This document shows, one piece after another, positions 16,979 to 25,796 of a DNA stretch of 32,010 nt. A program made the translations under genes and the position numbers. Numbering within the stretch: position 1 is the stretch's first letter; every line of letters starts with the position of its first letter. This DNA is from Ghiorsea sp. (GTDB taxonomy: Bacteria > Pseudomonadota > Zetaproteobacteria > Mariprofundales > Mariprofundaceae). The stretch spans positions 8,951 through 40,960 of the forward strand of contig JALUNK010000049.1 of assembly GCA_027055255.1 (NCBI GenBank), read 5' to 3'. Below the pieces are notes generated by a model that had not been told where the DNA came from, did no database searches, and saw only the letters and a program-made list of their open reading frames with translations.

Positions 16979-18190
16979 ATGCCCATAAATGAAAAAAACA
17001 ATGCAGTAAAATTTGATGATAGTAATGATGTTCCCTTTGCAGATGAAGATAATCGTGTGGCGCGTCAACCAAGTAAGATGTTTAGTAAACCAACGCGTTC
17101 ATTTGACGATAATCCATACAACTTTAATCAAGGTCATTTTAAAGCGTTGCGAAGGCGAAAGTCACCGTATGATGTTAAACTTTTTGATGCTGAAGAAGTG
17201 CGCCATAAAATTCAAGAAATGGGTGAGAGCTTTAAACGAATGTCAGAAAAGAAACTGTTGGAGAAAATGGCAGCTTCAGAAGGAGTTGGCAGGTTGAGGA
17301 AACAGCCAAAAAACTATAATGCTATTTTAAATCGCTTAGAAGCAGAGTACCCACACTTTCAAAATGTAGTTGCGAAGTTGCGGCGTAAAATGAAAGTGAA
17401 TAGCTTGCAAAAGTATCCAAGCATTAGCTTTGGCAGAGCTATCCTGCTTACAGGTCCTGCAGGGTCGGGCAAGAGTTCCTTTCTGTTTAAGCTGGCGGAA
17501 GAGCTTAACACTGAGTTTTATAGTTATTCGTGTGCTTGTTCATCAAATGGCTTTGACATTGTTGGCCTATCTCCAAAATGGGGAAATGGAAGCAAGGGTA
17601 AAATCCATGAGCTTCTGGTCGAAAGGAATTGCCCTAATCCCATAATTTTGTTGGATGAAATTGAAAAGGTGGCGGATAGTGACCAGCGATTTGGTTCAAT
17701 TGAAGATGCATTGTACGGTCTCCTAGAAAAAAATAATGCTAAATATTTTCGAGATGAATATGTTGGGATTAAAACTAATGCAAGTATGGTGAACTGGTTT
17801 GCAACAGCTAATGATGCTTCATTATTATCTCCACCTATTAGGGATCGGTTCGATGTCCTTGAGGTGCGATTACCCTCATCCGCAGAGCTTATGAAAATGG
17901 TACCAAGCCTCTATAAAAAGACACTTGTTGAGTTGAACGTACAGGATCATTTCGATTCAAAACTAGATGAGTGTGTAATAAAATTACTGTCAAACTATGA
18001 AGGGGCATCAATTCGGCGGATAAAGGCGGCTATTGAAGAAGGGGTTGCGCATGCGGTAGATAGGTATAAACGCGGTGAGAAACTCAGTATTAAGGTAGAA
18101 GATGTGAGTGGGTTTAACCTCAATGATGATGTAAGCAATAAGCCTGTTGGATTCATTTGGCATACTGGAGGTGAGCTGTTGATACATTAA
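16979..18190 (+). CDS. AAA+ family ATPase
   Basis: A 403-residue protein. The first about 150 residues are basic and helical without a known domain. The AAA+ module has Walker A GPAGSGKS at 159-166, Walker B ILLDEIEK with D226 and E227, sensor 1 in NWFATAND, an arginine finger in PIRDRFDVLEV and a sensor 2-like GASIRRIKAAIEEG. Within AAA+ it looks closest to the Lon/HslU/clamp-loader-type modules by eye, but no protease domain follows. ATG 16979 with AAGGAG eight bases upstream is preferred over the in-frame ATG at 16916. Its stop overlaps the next ATG by one base (TAATG). It probably remodels a complex or nucleic acid for the two phosphoesterases coupled to it; that is inference. Confidence 0.85.
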   Translation: MPINEKNNAVKFDDSNDVPFADEDNRVARQPSKMFSKPTRSFDDNPYNFNQGHFKALRRRKSPYDVKLFDAEEVRHKIQEMGESFKRMSEKKLLEKMAASEGVGRLRKQPKNYNAILNRLEAEYPHFQNVVAKLRRKMKVNSLQKYPSISFGRAILLTGPAGSGKSSFLFKLAEELNTEFYSYSCACSSNGFDIVGLSPKWGNGSKGKIHELLVERNCPNPIILLDEIEKVADSDQRFGSIEDALYGLLEKNNAKYFRDEYVGIKTNASMVNWFATANDASLLSPPIRDRFDVLEVRLPSSAELMKMVPSLYKKTLVELNVQDHFDSKLDECVIKLLSNYEGASIRRIKAAIEEGVAHAVDRYKRGEKLSIKVEDVSGFNLNDDVSNKPVGFIWHTGGELLIH

Positions 18191-18903
18191 TGTTTGTTGG
18201 TGACCCACATGGTCGAGTCACCATTATAAAAAATAATATAAACAAATACCAACCTCAGTCTACAATATTACTCGGTGATATGTGTTACTCCAAAGCAATA
18301 GAACAGTTATATTCTGGTATAAGAAACTTATATTGGATTTTTGGTAATCACGATTCGGATCGGCAGTCATGGTATGATAGTTTGTTTAAGTCATCATGGC
18401 TGAGCCAATGCTTACATGCATCAGTGCAAAGCTTATCTGGCGTAAGGGTTGCAGGTTTGGGTGGTATTTTTCGGCCTAAAATTTGGCATCCAAAATCTGG
18501 TGTGATGTATAATGATCTCCTTGAATGGAAACGAGGTCACAATGGGAAAAGATTTGCCCAGCTTGAGCGTACGAATATGACATCAATTTGGCCTATAGAT
18601 TATGCTTATTTAGCTACACAAAAAGCTGATATTCTAGTTATACACGAAGCACCAAGTTCTCACAAGTTTGGCTTTGAAGAGTTAGATGACTTGGCTGCCT
18701 CGCTCGGCGCTCGGCTAATTGTGCATGGGCATCACCATCAATTCTATACAGGTGTTCTCGATAATGGAGTTGCTGTAGTTGGCTTGGGCTTGGCTCAAAT
18801 AGCACACATGGACATTGAAGCTTTTTGTTTAGCAAAGAATAACAAAGAAATTTTCAACGCATTTAAATTTACAAATAATAAAAATGGAGGCGAGTTATCA
18901 TGA
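18190..18903 (+). CDS. Calcineurin-like metallophosphoesterase 1
   Basis: A 237-residue protein with the five metal-site blocks of the family in order: GDPHG at the very N-terminus (D5, H7), LLGDM, FGNHDSD, VIHEAP and HGHHHQF. These bind two metal ions and hydrolyse phosphoester bonds; substrates in the family run from proteins and cyclic nucleotides to DNA and RNA. The N-terminus starts directly with the first block, so there is no signal peptide and the enzyme is cytoplasmic. It overlaps the AAA+ gene by one base and the second phosphoesterase by four. The two phosphoesterases differ clearly in sequence, so this is not a recent duplication. Confidence 0.87.
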   Translation: MFVGDPHGRVTIIKNNINKYQPQSTILLGDMCYSKAIEQLYSGIRNLYWIFGNHDSDRQSWYDSLFKSSWLSQCLHASVQSLSGVRVAGLGGIFRPKIWHPKSGVMYNDLLEWKRGHNGKRFAQLERTNMTSIWPIDYAYLATQKADILVIHEAPSSHKFGFEELDDLAASLGARLIVHGHHHQFYTGVLDNGVAVVGLGLAQIAHMDIEAFCLAKNNKEIFNAFKFTNNKNGGELS

Positions 18904-19655
18904 AAGTACAAGTGTTATCAGATGTTCATTTAGACCATGCGCAGTATGTGCCTCCTGTGACTGATGCAGATATTGTCGTCCTAGCAGGTGATATTGCAGA
19001 AGGAGACCTAGGTGTTTTATGGGCTAAGCAAGTATTTGATGTTCCTGTTGCTTATGTAGCGGGAAATCATGAATTCTACGACTCAGACCATACAATGAAA
19101 GAGACTATTGAGATGATGAAAGTCGCAGCAGAAGGCTCTAATGTGATAGTGTTAGACAATGAGTCTTTAGTAATTGGAGATGTACGCTTCCTAGGCTCAA
19201 CCATGTGGACAAACCTGCATGATGCGCCAGGTGTGCTCTATAGCGATGGGGCTTATATCAGTGTGGGTGATGATACGTCTGGGATGAATCAGTTTGATAA
19301 GGCCTATGCCCAAGGCTTATTTGAAAGAAACCGAGCTTGGCTGAAGCGTGAAATTTCACAGCCATTCGATGGAAAAACAGTGGTTGTGACGCATCATGCG
19401 CCATCATTGCAAAGTATTCATCCACAGTATGCGGGTAATTACTGGAACGGCTGTTTTGTTACAGATGTGGAAGACCTGATGGGAGAGCACGTCGATTTGT
19501 GGGCGCATGGGCATACTCATAGCAGCTTTGACTACAATATCAAAGGCACACGGGTGGTATGCAACCCTAGAGGCTACCCCGGTGTATTTGGTGGTTTCGA
19601 AAACCCTAAATTCAACAAGCGTTATGCTTTTGATTTGCACAATAAGGAGGTTTAA
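18900..19655 (+). CDS. Calcineurin-like metallophosphoesterase 2
   Basis: A 251-residue cytoplasmic enzyme with SDVHLDH (D8, H10), LAGDIAEGD, AGNHEFYD, VTHHAPS and AHGHTHSSFD, the complete set of metal ligands. It ends with a beta segment and NPRGYPG as in many YkuE/Icc-type predicted phosphohydrolases. The ATGA overlap with the first phosphoesterase and the next start directly after its stop show one translation unit. Having two different phosphoesterases in one operon suggests either two steps on one substrate or a heteromeric enzyme. The substrate is unknown. Confidence 0.88.
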   Translation: MKVQVLSDVHLDHAQYVPPVTDADIVVLAGDIAEGDLGVLWAKQVFDVPVAYVAGNHEFYDSDHTMKETIEMMKVAAEGSNVIVLDNESLVIGDVRFLGSTMWTNLHDAPGVLYSDGAYISVGDDTSGMNQFDKAYAQGLFERNRAWLKREISQPFDGKTVVVTHHAPSLQSIHPQYAGNYWNGCFVTDVEDLMGEHVDLWAHGHTHSSFDYNIKGTRVVCNPRGYPGVFGGFENPKFNKRYAFDLHNKEV

Positions 19656-19847
19656 ATGACAGAAATAATTAAAAGAGAAAAGCATGGCATAGAGTATGTC
19701 CTGTTATCAGACTTGGAACCTGAGCAACTAGTGTCATTTCGCGCATTTCTGTTTGGAGCGCAAATCCCTCTTTTCGAAGGAGAGGGGGCGGTGGCATATT
19801 ATTATGATTATGCTGTATGGCGCAATCAGCTCAGCTCTGGCACCTAA
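19656..19847 (+). CDS. Small acidic protein at the end of the AAA+/phosphoesterase operon
   Basis: A 63-residue protein starting one base after the previous stop, with AAGGAGG at ideal distance inside the end of the upstream gene. It reads as a mixed alpha/beta fold with the aromatic-rich end AVAYYYDYAVW. There is no membrane span, cysteine or known motif. The strong ribosome site and coupling argue that it is real. Function is unknown; it may be a small subunit or a regulator of the enzymes before it. Confidence 0.65.
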   Translation: MTEIIKREKHGIEYVLLSDLEPEQLVSFRAFLFGAQIPLFEGEGAVAYYYDYAVWRNQLSSGT

Positions 19848-19903
19848 GTGTCTAGAGCAAGTGAATCGATGCCGCAAAAACCCAAGTTTTGATCCTGAAA
19901 GGG

Positions 19904-20446
19904 CTATAGAGGGTTAGCTACTATCGCATTACAATCATCGTCGTACTCATTGTTAGAAATCATTTGAAGTACGCTTTGAATATGCTCGCTAGTAAGGCCT
20001 GTTTCAATATCTGTTAGAAAAAGTTGACCTTTTTGGTATGGGTGGAAGTTGTTTACATCATCTAAGATTATATATCTCACATGTTCTTTGTTATTTTCTT
20101 TCAGCCAACTATTAATCTCATCACCTCGGCTTTTTCCTTCGGGGTATAAGTTTGGGGTTGCTCCGATAATAGGAGGATTCTTCCACCCATTAGATTCAAA
20201 CATATTTATTATCCGAGGAGTGGTGAACCACACTCGCCAACTGGAGCTTATAACAACCCGTGATTTTGATGCATCACAAATGTCCTTCAAACATCTAACT
20301 GCTTTGGGGTCGAGCATTTTCTCAGGGTCTCTACGAAGTGCGAGAAGTTGATCAGACACTGTGAAGTCTCGGCCACCAAAAATCTCGTGCTTATGATAAG
20401 AGTCGCTGTTGAGAACGCCATCAAAATCAAGAAAAATAATGTTCAT
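19904..20446 (-). CDS. HAD-family phosphatase, similar to HAD domains of RNA-repair proteins
   Basis: A 180-residue protein starting with the HAD motif I FLDFDGVLNSD (D7, D9). Motif II is VISSSWR, a lysine is in the EGKSRGDEI region, and the acidic motif YIILDDVNN supplies the metal ligands. The DFDGVLN start and SSSWR motif are typical of the HAD group found in Swiss-army-knife RNA repair proteins, which remove phosphates from nucleic-acid ends; this is recalled, not searched. The ATG has AGGAAGG about eight bases upstream. It converges with the AAA+/phosphoesterase operon, 56 bases apart, so it may be part of the same functional set or an independent gene. Confidence 0.82.
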   Translation of the reverse strand: MNIIFLDFDGVLNSDSYHKHEIFGGRDFTVSDQLLALRRDPEKMLDPKAVRCLKDICDASKSRVVISSSWRVWFTTPRIINMFESNGWKNPPIIGATPNLYPEGKSRGDEINSWLKENNKEHVRYIILDDVNNFHPYQKGQLFLTDIETGLTSEHIQSVLQMISNNEYDDDCNAIVANPL

Positions 20447-20843
20447 TTTTTCAACCTTCCTATTTTATTATTTGTCTTATATAACTATCACAAATAACCA
20501 ACAATAGCAATCGAGTTCGACTGAAGTTGTTACCTCAGTTTATTTACAGTGCAAAGTTTTTTGGTTGTATCTATGATTTACCTAGGTTTTGAAGCATGAT
20601 ATGTTTTACGTGTGTTTCTAGGGGTTGGACTACCCCTAAAAAAGTAGACTCATATTAAGTTCCAAAATGAAAGTTCCGAACGGCTTCTTTTGGCCGAAAT
20701 TAGATGGTCAGATAATCATGCCAACAGGGCTTTTTAAATAATATTCAGTTGGCTATTTGGATAAGACTCTGCATATGGCTTGCATTGTTGATTCATAATG
20801 TATTTAGATTCCCAGCGCTTTATTTTTACAAGTGTGGCAGTGC
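20447..20843. other. AT-rich non-coding gap with one perfect hairpin
   Basis: No gene is seen. A perfect stem TAGGGGT/ACCCCTA surrounds a six-base loop at 20619-20638; it is followed by A rather than T on this strand, so it is not a standard terminator. Imperfect direct repeats of AAGTTCC occur near 20659 and 20671, and CGGC/GCCG forms a short stem near 20682-20697. The promoter for the leftward HAD gene should lie here, but no clear boxes are found. Confidence 0.5.
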
Positions 20844-21077
20844 TCATTCTAAGTTGTTAGTTATCCATTCATGAACCTTTTGTTCTGGCCACCTACGTAC
20901 GCCACCAAACCTTATAGATGGAGGTAGGTCTTCCCCTCTGGATAATCGATTGCTGATAGTTTGGGGCTTTACCCCAAACCACTCGGCAAGTTCTTCTTTA
21001 TCCAGTAGACGGTTACATTTACACATTTCATGCAGAAACATATACATGAATTGAGTAAAAATGAAACATACGGCCAT
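20844..21077 (-). CDS. AlpA/excisionase-like helix-turn-helix protein
   Basis: Up to 77 residues; the folded part starts at about residue 20 with LLDKEELAEWFGVKPQTISN, followed by a basic RFGGVRRWPEQKVHEWI end. This is the MerR-like layout of AlpA and excisionases: a HTH, then a wing with an RW motif. The true start is unclear; ATG codons at 21077, 21047, 21041 and 21026 are all in frame and no good ribosome site is visible. It is divergent from nothing and same-strand with the integrase, 200 bases downstream of it. AlpA proteins control integrase expression and excision of islands, which fits the position. Confidence 0.75.
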   Translation of the reverse strand: MAVCFIFTQFMYMFLHEMCKCNRLLDKEELAEWFGVKPQTISNRLSRGEDLPPSIRFGGVRRWPEQKVHEWITNNLE

Positions 21078-21277
21078 GTTTTGTTTTGGTGCGCTAATCA
21101 GTTAAGCTTGTGGGTTTTGTATTTACATTTTTATGTTGTATCACTTGTACTTGGTTGAAGATTATGAGTCTGCCAGATTCGCACACGCTATAGCAACGCA
21201 TAAACCTCAGAGCCAGTCAGTCAGTAAGTATTAGGTCAACAAGAAAAGTGATTTTAAATATCTTGGTTAATGCCCAC

Positions 21278-22345
21278 TTATGCTAAGTAGTGTTTATTCA
21301 TTTGTGCGACCTGCTCTCCAATGTCTTCTTCATAATAGATGAGGAGAGTCTCTAATTTTTTATGGCCTGTTATTTTTGCGAGGTCTTGCATTTTTGGATA
21401 GATGTTGGATAGCATGGTGGTTGCTATGTGTCGAGTATCTTGAAATTGAAAGTTTTCAATCTTGGATCGGATCTTTACTTTTTTCCAAGCCTCTTCAAAA
21501 GCTTTCGCGGTAATGGGGAAAAGTTGTTCTGAATCTGGATGGTTGATCTTATGATATTTCTGCATTTCTGTAAGGATTATTTTGGCTTTTGGGGTTAACG
21601 GAACAAGGCGAAAGGTTCTGGTTTTAGAGATACCCTTGCCAATTTGTAGGTATCCATTTTCTAGATGGGTATTCCCCCAAGTATTTTCGAGAAGTTCTCT
21701 GCGGCGGCCTGCTGTTTCTAGTGCTAAATCAAATAACCAACGTATGTATGGGCTTTGACATTTGTTCAGTTCCTCTCGTAGGGAGGTGAGTTCTTTCTCG
21801 GTTAATGCCCTGCTTCGTTCGCCTGATCCTGCGGGGCTCCTTGGTTTTGCACCGCTTACTGGGTTTGTGATATTTTCATGTCGCCAAGTAGTTCGTATGT
21901 GCTTGAATACATCGTGAAGAGTGGTGAGTTTTCGGATAATGGTTTCAGGTTTATTTCCCTTATCTCTCCACGCATTTGAGATCTCTATAACGTGTCCAGT
22001 TTTTATGCGGTAAATATCCATTTTCCCTAGTGGGGAACGAAGTACTTGGTTGAGGGCGCTTGTCTCGTTGATGATACCTTTTTCCCCGCCTTGTTTGTGA
22101 GGAGTGATTTCTTTTAGGTATCGTTGGATAAAGTATTCTAATGATGTGTTCCCTTTTTTTTGTTCCTCTTTTGCAAACTCATCCCAGGTGTCACTATCGA
22201 TAGCAACTTCAATATCTCGAGCAGCTTTTGTTGCTGCAGCTTTCGTGTTTTTTGTTATGTTTACAGTTTTAAAACCTTTTTTGCGAATTTGGGCGAGCCA
22301 GCGTACGGAGCCATCTTGTAGTACTCTCTTTGTAATGCTTGCCAT
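21278..22345 (-). CDS. int: Tyrosine recombinase (island integrase)
   Basis: A 355-residue site-specific recombinase. An N-terminal arm-binding region (about 1-60) and a SAM-like core-binding domain (about 65-165) precede the catalytic domain. Catalytic residues seen are R214 in TAGRRRELLE, K241 in GISKTRTFR, R305 and H306 in QDTRHIATT, H328 in TGHKKLE and the nucleophile Y337. The first histidine of the usual HxxR box is replaced by Q302. ATG 22345 (MASITKR) has an AGGAGAG site; a start seven codons upstream lacks one. Its 5' end faces the tRNA-Val 152 bases away, marking the island edge. The enzyme looks intact, so the island may still move. Confidence 0.92.
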   Translation of the reverse strand: MASITKRVLQDGSVRWLAQIRKKGFKTVNITKNTKAAATKAARDIEVAIDSDTWDEFAKEEQKKGNTSLEYFIQRYLKEITPHKQGGEKGIINETSALNQVLRSPLGKMDIYRIKTGHVIEISNAWRDKGNKPETIIRKLTTLHDVFKHIRTTWRHENITNPVSGAKPRSPAGSGERSRALTEKELTSLREELNKCQSPYIRWLFDLALETAGRRRELLENTWGNTHLENGYLQIGKGISKTRTFRLVPLTPKAKIILTEMQKYHKINHPDSEQLFPITAKAFEEAWKKVKIRSKIENFQFQDTRHIATTMLSNIYPKMQDLAKITGHKKLETLLIYYEEDIGEQVAQMNKHYLA

Positions 22346-22497
22346 GAGTTCTCTCCTGCATATCATGCCGCAACGTTTTGAGGATATTTCGGACTAGTTT
22401 TTTTGAATCAGAAAAAAACTTCATTGCAACTATAGTGCAACTTTTAAGAAATTGCAATTATAGAAAAGGTTGTAGATGTAGTACTTACAACGTATTT

Positions 22498-22572
22498 AGG
22501 CTCGTAGCTCAGGGGTAGAGCACCACCTTGACATGGTGGGGGTCGGCGGTTCGAAACCGCCCGAGCCTACCA
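22498..22572 (+). tRNA. tRNA-Val (anticodon GAC)
   Basis: A complete cloverleaf can be drawn: acceptor AGGCTCG/CGAGCCT, D stem GCTC/GAGC, anticodon stem CCACC/GGTGG with loop TTGACAT (anticodon GAC at 22530-22532), T stem GGCGG/CCGCC with loop TTCGAAA, discriminator A and encoded CCA. It is 75 bases with CCA. All stems are fully paired, so it is functional. The integrase lies on its 5' side and thrS 34 bases after it, so the island touches its upstream flank. Confidence 0.96.
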
Positions 22573-22606
22573 TTTATTTATATCACTCAAGGGGTAGAGC
22601 TTTATC

Positions 22607-24511
22607 ATGAATATTCAATTGCCAGATGGCTCTACACGAACCTTAGAAAACAAGGCAACTGCTTTTGATTTAGCTAAAGATATTGGCGAAGGTTTAGCAA
22701 GGGCGGTGATTGCTGCGAAAGTTAACGATGAAGTGGTTGATTTATCTCATGCCTTATCGGATGGTGATAGTGTTGCTCTGATTACTGAAAAATCCGATGA
22801 AGCTTTAGATATTATCCGCCATTCAACCGCGCATTTATTGGCCATGGCTGTGCAAGAAGTCTTCCCAACTTCGCAAGTGACCATTGGCCCTGTGATTGAA
22901 GATGGCTTTTATTATGACTTTGCTTTTGAACGCGCATTTACACCTGAAGATTTAAAAACCATTGAAAAGAAAATGAAAGAAATTGCCAAGCGTAAACTTC
23001 CTATTGTACGTGAAGTTTGTGCGCGTGATGATGCGATTCAACATTTTGAAAATATTGGCGAAAAATATAAAGCATTATTGATTGGTCGCATCCCAGAAGG
23101 TGAAGAAGTAAGCCTGTATAAACAAGGTGAATGGTCTGATCTTTGTCGTGGTCCGCATGTGCCGAATACTTCTAAATTGAAACACTTTAAATTGATGAAA
23201 GTGTCGGGCGCATATTGGGAAGGTAATGCGGACAATGAACAGCTTCACCGCATTTACGGTACAGCTTGGGCAAGCAAAGATGATTTAAAAGCTTATTTGC
23301 ACCGTTTGGAAGAAGCTGAAAAGCGTGACCACAGAAAATTGGCAAAACAGTTGGATTTATTCCATCTGCAAGAAGAGGCGCCGGGCATGATTTTTTGGCA
23401 CCCTAAAGGCTGGAATGTTTGGCAAGTGGTAGAGAATGAAATCCGCAACATCATGCGCGATAACGGTTACCAAGAAATTAAAACACCGCAAGTGGTGGAT
23501 AGAAAGCTTTGGGAAAAATCTGGGCATTGGGAAAAGTTCCGTGAGGATATGTTTACCACCTGCACAGAAAATCGTGAGTATGCGATTAAACCCATGAACT
23601 GCCCATGTCATATTCAGGTATTCAATCAAAAACTACATTCATATCGTGATTTGCCTTTGCGTTTGGCTGAATTTGGTTCATGCCACCGCAATGAACCATC
23701 AGGTACACTACATGGTTTGATGCGCTTGCGTAATTTTGTACAAGATGATGCGCATATTTTCTGCGCTGAAGAGCAAATTCAAGATGAGGTTGGCGCATTT
23801 ATCGACCTTGTTTATGAGACATACAAGAAGTTTGGCTTTGAAGAAGTGATTATCTTCTTATCTGACCGCCCTGAAAAACGGGTGGGCACAGATGAGCAAT
23901 GGGATAAGGCGGAATCATCTTTGCATGAAGCATTAAAAGCCAAAGACATTGCATACGGATTAAACCCTGGCGAAGGCGCATTTTATGGTCCTAAAATTGA
24001 GTTCTCATTAAAAGATTGTTTGGGTCGGGTTTGGCAGTGTGGCACCATTCAAGTGGACTTCTCTATGCCGGGTCGCCTTGATGCGGAATACATTGGCGCA
24101 GATGATAAAAAACATGTGCCTGTGATGTTGCACAGGGCTATTCTAGGTTCGCTTGAACGCTTTATTGGTATTCTGATTGAAGAGCATGCGGGTAAATTCC
24201 CATTCTGGCTTGCACCAACGCAAGTGGTGGTATGTAATATCTCGGAATCACAAGCTAATTATGTTCAGGAAATCACTGAAAAAATGCAGACTGCTGGCTT
24301 TAGAGTAGAATCGGACTTGCGTAATGAGAAAGTCGGCTATAAGGTGCGCGCCCACACTTTGCAGCGTGTGCCATTTATTTTGGTGGTTGGTGAGCGTGAA
24401 AAAGAGGAAAATACTGTGTCTGTGCGTAACCGAGCTGGCGACAACTTGGGTACGAAAACAGTCGATGAATGGATTGCTGAGATGCAAAACATGACCAAAC
24501 AGTACCTTTAA
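22607..24511 (+). CDS. thrS: Threonine-tRNA ligase
   Basis: The enzyme charges tRNA-Thr with threonine. The 634 residues hold, in order, the TGS domain (about 1-60), the editing domain with the HSTAHLLA metal site (about 70-220), the class II catalytic core with KPMNCPCH and [13 protein letters not shown] motifs (zinc-binding C and H), motif 3 near [11 protein letters not shown], and the anticodon-binding domain from about 535. Length is normal for the family. It is the first gene of the thrS-infC-rpmI-rplT cluster found in many proteobacteria. The ribosome site (AAGGGG) is distant from the ATG. Nothing unusual is seen in the protein. Confidence 0.97.
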   Translation: MNIQLPDGSTRTLENKATAFDLAKDIGEGLARAVIAAKVNDEVVDLSHALSDGDSVALITEKSDEALDIIRHSTAHLLAMAVQEVFPTSQVTIGPVIEDGFYYDFAFERAFTPEDLKTIEKKMKEIAKRKLPIVREVCARDDAIQHFENIGEKYKALLIGRIPEGEEVSLYKQGEWSDLCRGPHVPNTSKLKHFKLMKVSGAYWEGNADNEQLHRIYGTAWASKDDLKAYLHRLEEAEKRDHRKLAKQLDLFHLQEEAPGMIFWHPKGWNVWQVVENEIRNIMRDNGYQEIKTPQVVDRKLWEKSGHWEKFREDMFTTCTENREYAIKPMNCPCHIQVFNQKLHSYRDLPLRLAEFGSCHRNEPSGTLHGLMRLRNFVQDDAHIFCAEEQIQDEVGAFIDLVYETYKKFGFEEVIIFLSDRPEKRVGTDEQWDKAESSLHEALKAKDIAYGLNPGEGAFYGPKIEFSLKDCLGRVWQCGTIQVDFSMPGRLDAEYIGADDKKHVPVMLHRAILGSLERFIGILIEEHAGKFPFWLAPTQVVVCNISESQANYVQEITEKMQTAGFRVESDLRNEKVGYKVRAHTLQRVPFILVVGEREKEENTVSVRNRAGDNLGTKTVDEWIAEMQNMTKQYL

Positions 24512-24556
24512 GTGGGATGATAAAATTGTACGAAGCAACATTGGAAGGAGTTACTT

Positions 24557-25072
24557 ATCGCTAAGAAAGAATTGGCAGTAAACCATGATATTGAAGCCGC
24601 TGAGGTTCGTGTTATTGGTCATGATGGAGAGCAAATTGGTGTATTGAAGCGCCATGAAGCTATTGCAAAAGCACAAGATGTTGGTTTGGACTTGATTATG
24701 ATGTCACCCAATGCCAAGCCTCCCGTTTGTAAAATCATGGATTACGGTAAGTACAAGTACGACCAAAGCAAGAAAGCCAATGAAGCGAAGAAAAAGCAAC
24801 ATGTGATTCAGGTTAAGGAAGTGAAGGTTCGCGCCACCACTGACCAACATGATTTGGATGTGAAGCTTAGAAATGTACGTAAATTTTTATCGGAAGGTAA
24901 TAAAGTTAAAGTGTCTTTGCGCTTTCGTGGTCGCGAAATGGCGTACACAGGGCAAGGACGTGAGCAATTGGAACATATTGCTGAAGAAGTAAAGGAATTG
25001 GGCAAACCTGAAAAGATGCCTAACATGGAAGGACGGCAAATGATTATGATCATTAATCCGTTGAAGAAATAG
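24557..25072 (+). CDS. infC: Translation initiation factor IF-3 (ATC start codon)
   Basis: IF-3 binds the 30S subunit, blocks early 50S joining and proofreads the start codon. The 171 residues show the N-terminal domain ([18 protein letters not shown]), the linker [13 protein letters not shown] and the C-terminal domain with [12 protein letters not shown] and EGRQMIMII. No ATG or GTG exists in frame near the expected start. An AAGGAG at 24545-24550 is six bases before an in-frame ATC at 24557 (reading [14 protein letters not shown]), which gives the right N-terminus. Rare AUU/AUC starts on infC are known to let IF-3 repress its own translation. The TTG at 24572 is too far downstream of the site. 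Confidence 0.93.
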   Translation: MAKKELAVNHDIEAAEVRVIGHDGEQIGVLKRHEAIAKAQDVGLDLIMMSPNAKPPVCKIMDYGKYKYDQSKKANEAKKKQHVIQVKEVKVRATTDQHDLDVKLRNVRKFLSEGNKVKVSLRFRGREMAYTGQGREQLEHIAEEVKELGKPEKMPNMEGRQMIMIINPLKK

Positions 25073-25086
25073 AGGTTGGTAAAGTT

Positions 25087-25284
25087 ATGCCTAAAATGAA
25101 AACACATAGTGGTGCTGCAAAACGTTTCTCAAAAACTGGAAGCGGTAAATGGAAGCGCAATAAAGCAAATGCGCAACATATTTTGACCAAAAAATCGCCG
25201 AAGCGTATTCGTGGGTTCCGTGGAACAACACTGGTTGCGGATTCCGATGTTAAAGCCTTGAATCGTTTGATTCCTGGCGCGTAA
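25087..25284 (+). CDS. rpmI: 50S ribosomal protein L35
   Basis: A 65-residue very basic protein of the large subunit with the family signature at its N-terminus ([14 protein letters not shown]) and the KRIRGFRG segment. It is 14 bases after infC and 22 bases before rplT, in the standard infC-rpmI-rplT order. In model bacteria L20 binding to the leader represses rpmI and rplT; no leader structure was identified here. Confidence 0.97.
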   Translation: MPKMKTHSGAAKRFSKTGSGKWKRNKANAQHILTKKSPKRIRGFRGTTLVADSDVKALNRLIPGA

Positions 25285-25306
25285 AGATTAGAGATAGGAG
25301 AAAGAT

Positions 25307-25663
25307 ATGCCTCGCGTAAAATCAGGTGTACAGGCACATGCCCGTCATAAGAAAGTTATTAAAGCTGCAAAAGGTTATTACGGTCGTCGTAAGAGCTGTT
25401 TCCGTGTAGCAACACAAGCAGTAGATAAAGGTCGTCAGTATGCATACCGTGACCGTAAAGTTAAAAAACGTGATTTCCGTAGCCTTTGGATTGTTCGTAT
25501 CAATGCTGCAGCACGTTTGAATGGTTTAAGCTATTCACGTTTCATGTTTGGCTTAACTCAAGCAGGTATCACACTAGATCGTAAAGTGCTTGCTGATATC
25601 GCAGTTCGTGATGCAGAAGCGTTTACGCAGCTTGCAGAATCGGCTAAAGCAAACATTCAATAA
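25307..25663 (+). CDS. rplT: 50S ribosomal protein L20
   Basis: A 118-residue basic protein needed for early 50S assembly, with the conserved start [20 protein letters not shown], the [13 protein letters not shown] segment, the [16 protein letters not shown] helix and the C-terminal NGLSYSRFM motif. AGGAG lies seven bases before its ATG. A clear terminator 36 bases after the stop ends this transcript part. Confidence 0.97.
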   Translation: MPRVKSGVQAHARHKKVIKAAKGYYGRRKSCFRVATQAVDKGRQYAYRDRKVKKRDFRSLWIVRINAAARLNGLSYSRFMFGLTQAGITLDRKVLADIAVRDAEAFTQLAESAKANIQ

Positions 25664-25698
25664 TTTATTCCCGACAAATGTCGGATATTCGATTGAAG

Positions 25699-25730
25699 AA
25701 TGGCAGAGCCTTAACAGCTCTGCCATTTTT
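25699..25730 (+). terminator. Rho-independent terminator between rplT and pheS
   Basis: A perfect 11-base-pair stem AATGGCAGAGC/GCTCTGCCATT with a seven-base loop is followed by TTTTT. It may end the ribosomal-protein transcript or work as an attenuator for pheST, since no promoter is obvious in the 66 bases between it and pheS. Confidence 0.85.
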
Positions 25731-25796
25731 GTTTGTGGTGACCTTGCACTTGGAAGAAAGCAAAGGCAGCTTAGGGTTTAGATGGAGAGGAAGTAA

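Noticed and set aside
20619-20638. Perfect hairpin as terminator
   Set aside because: No T run follows it on either strand in the needed position.
22373-22497. Direct repeat of the tRNA as att site
   Set aside because: No stretch matching part of the tRNA-Val was found here or elsewhere in the island, so no att site is annotated.
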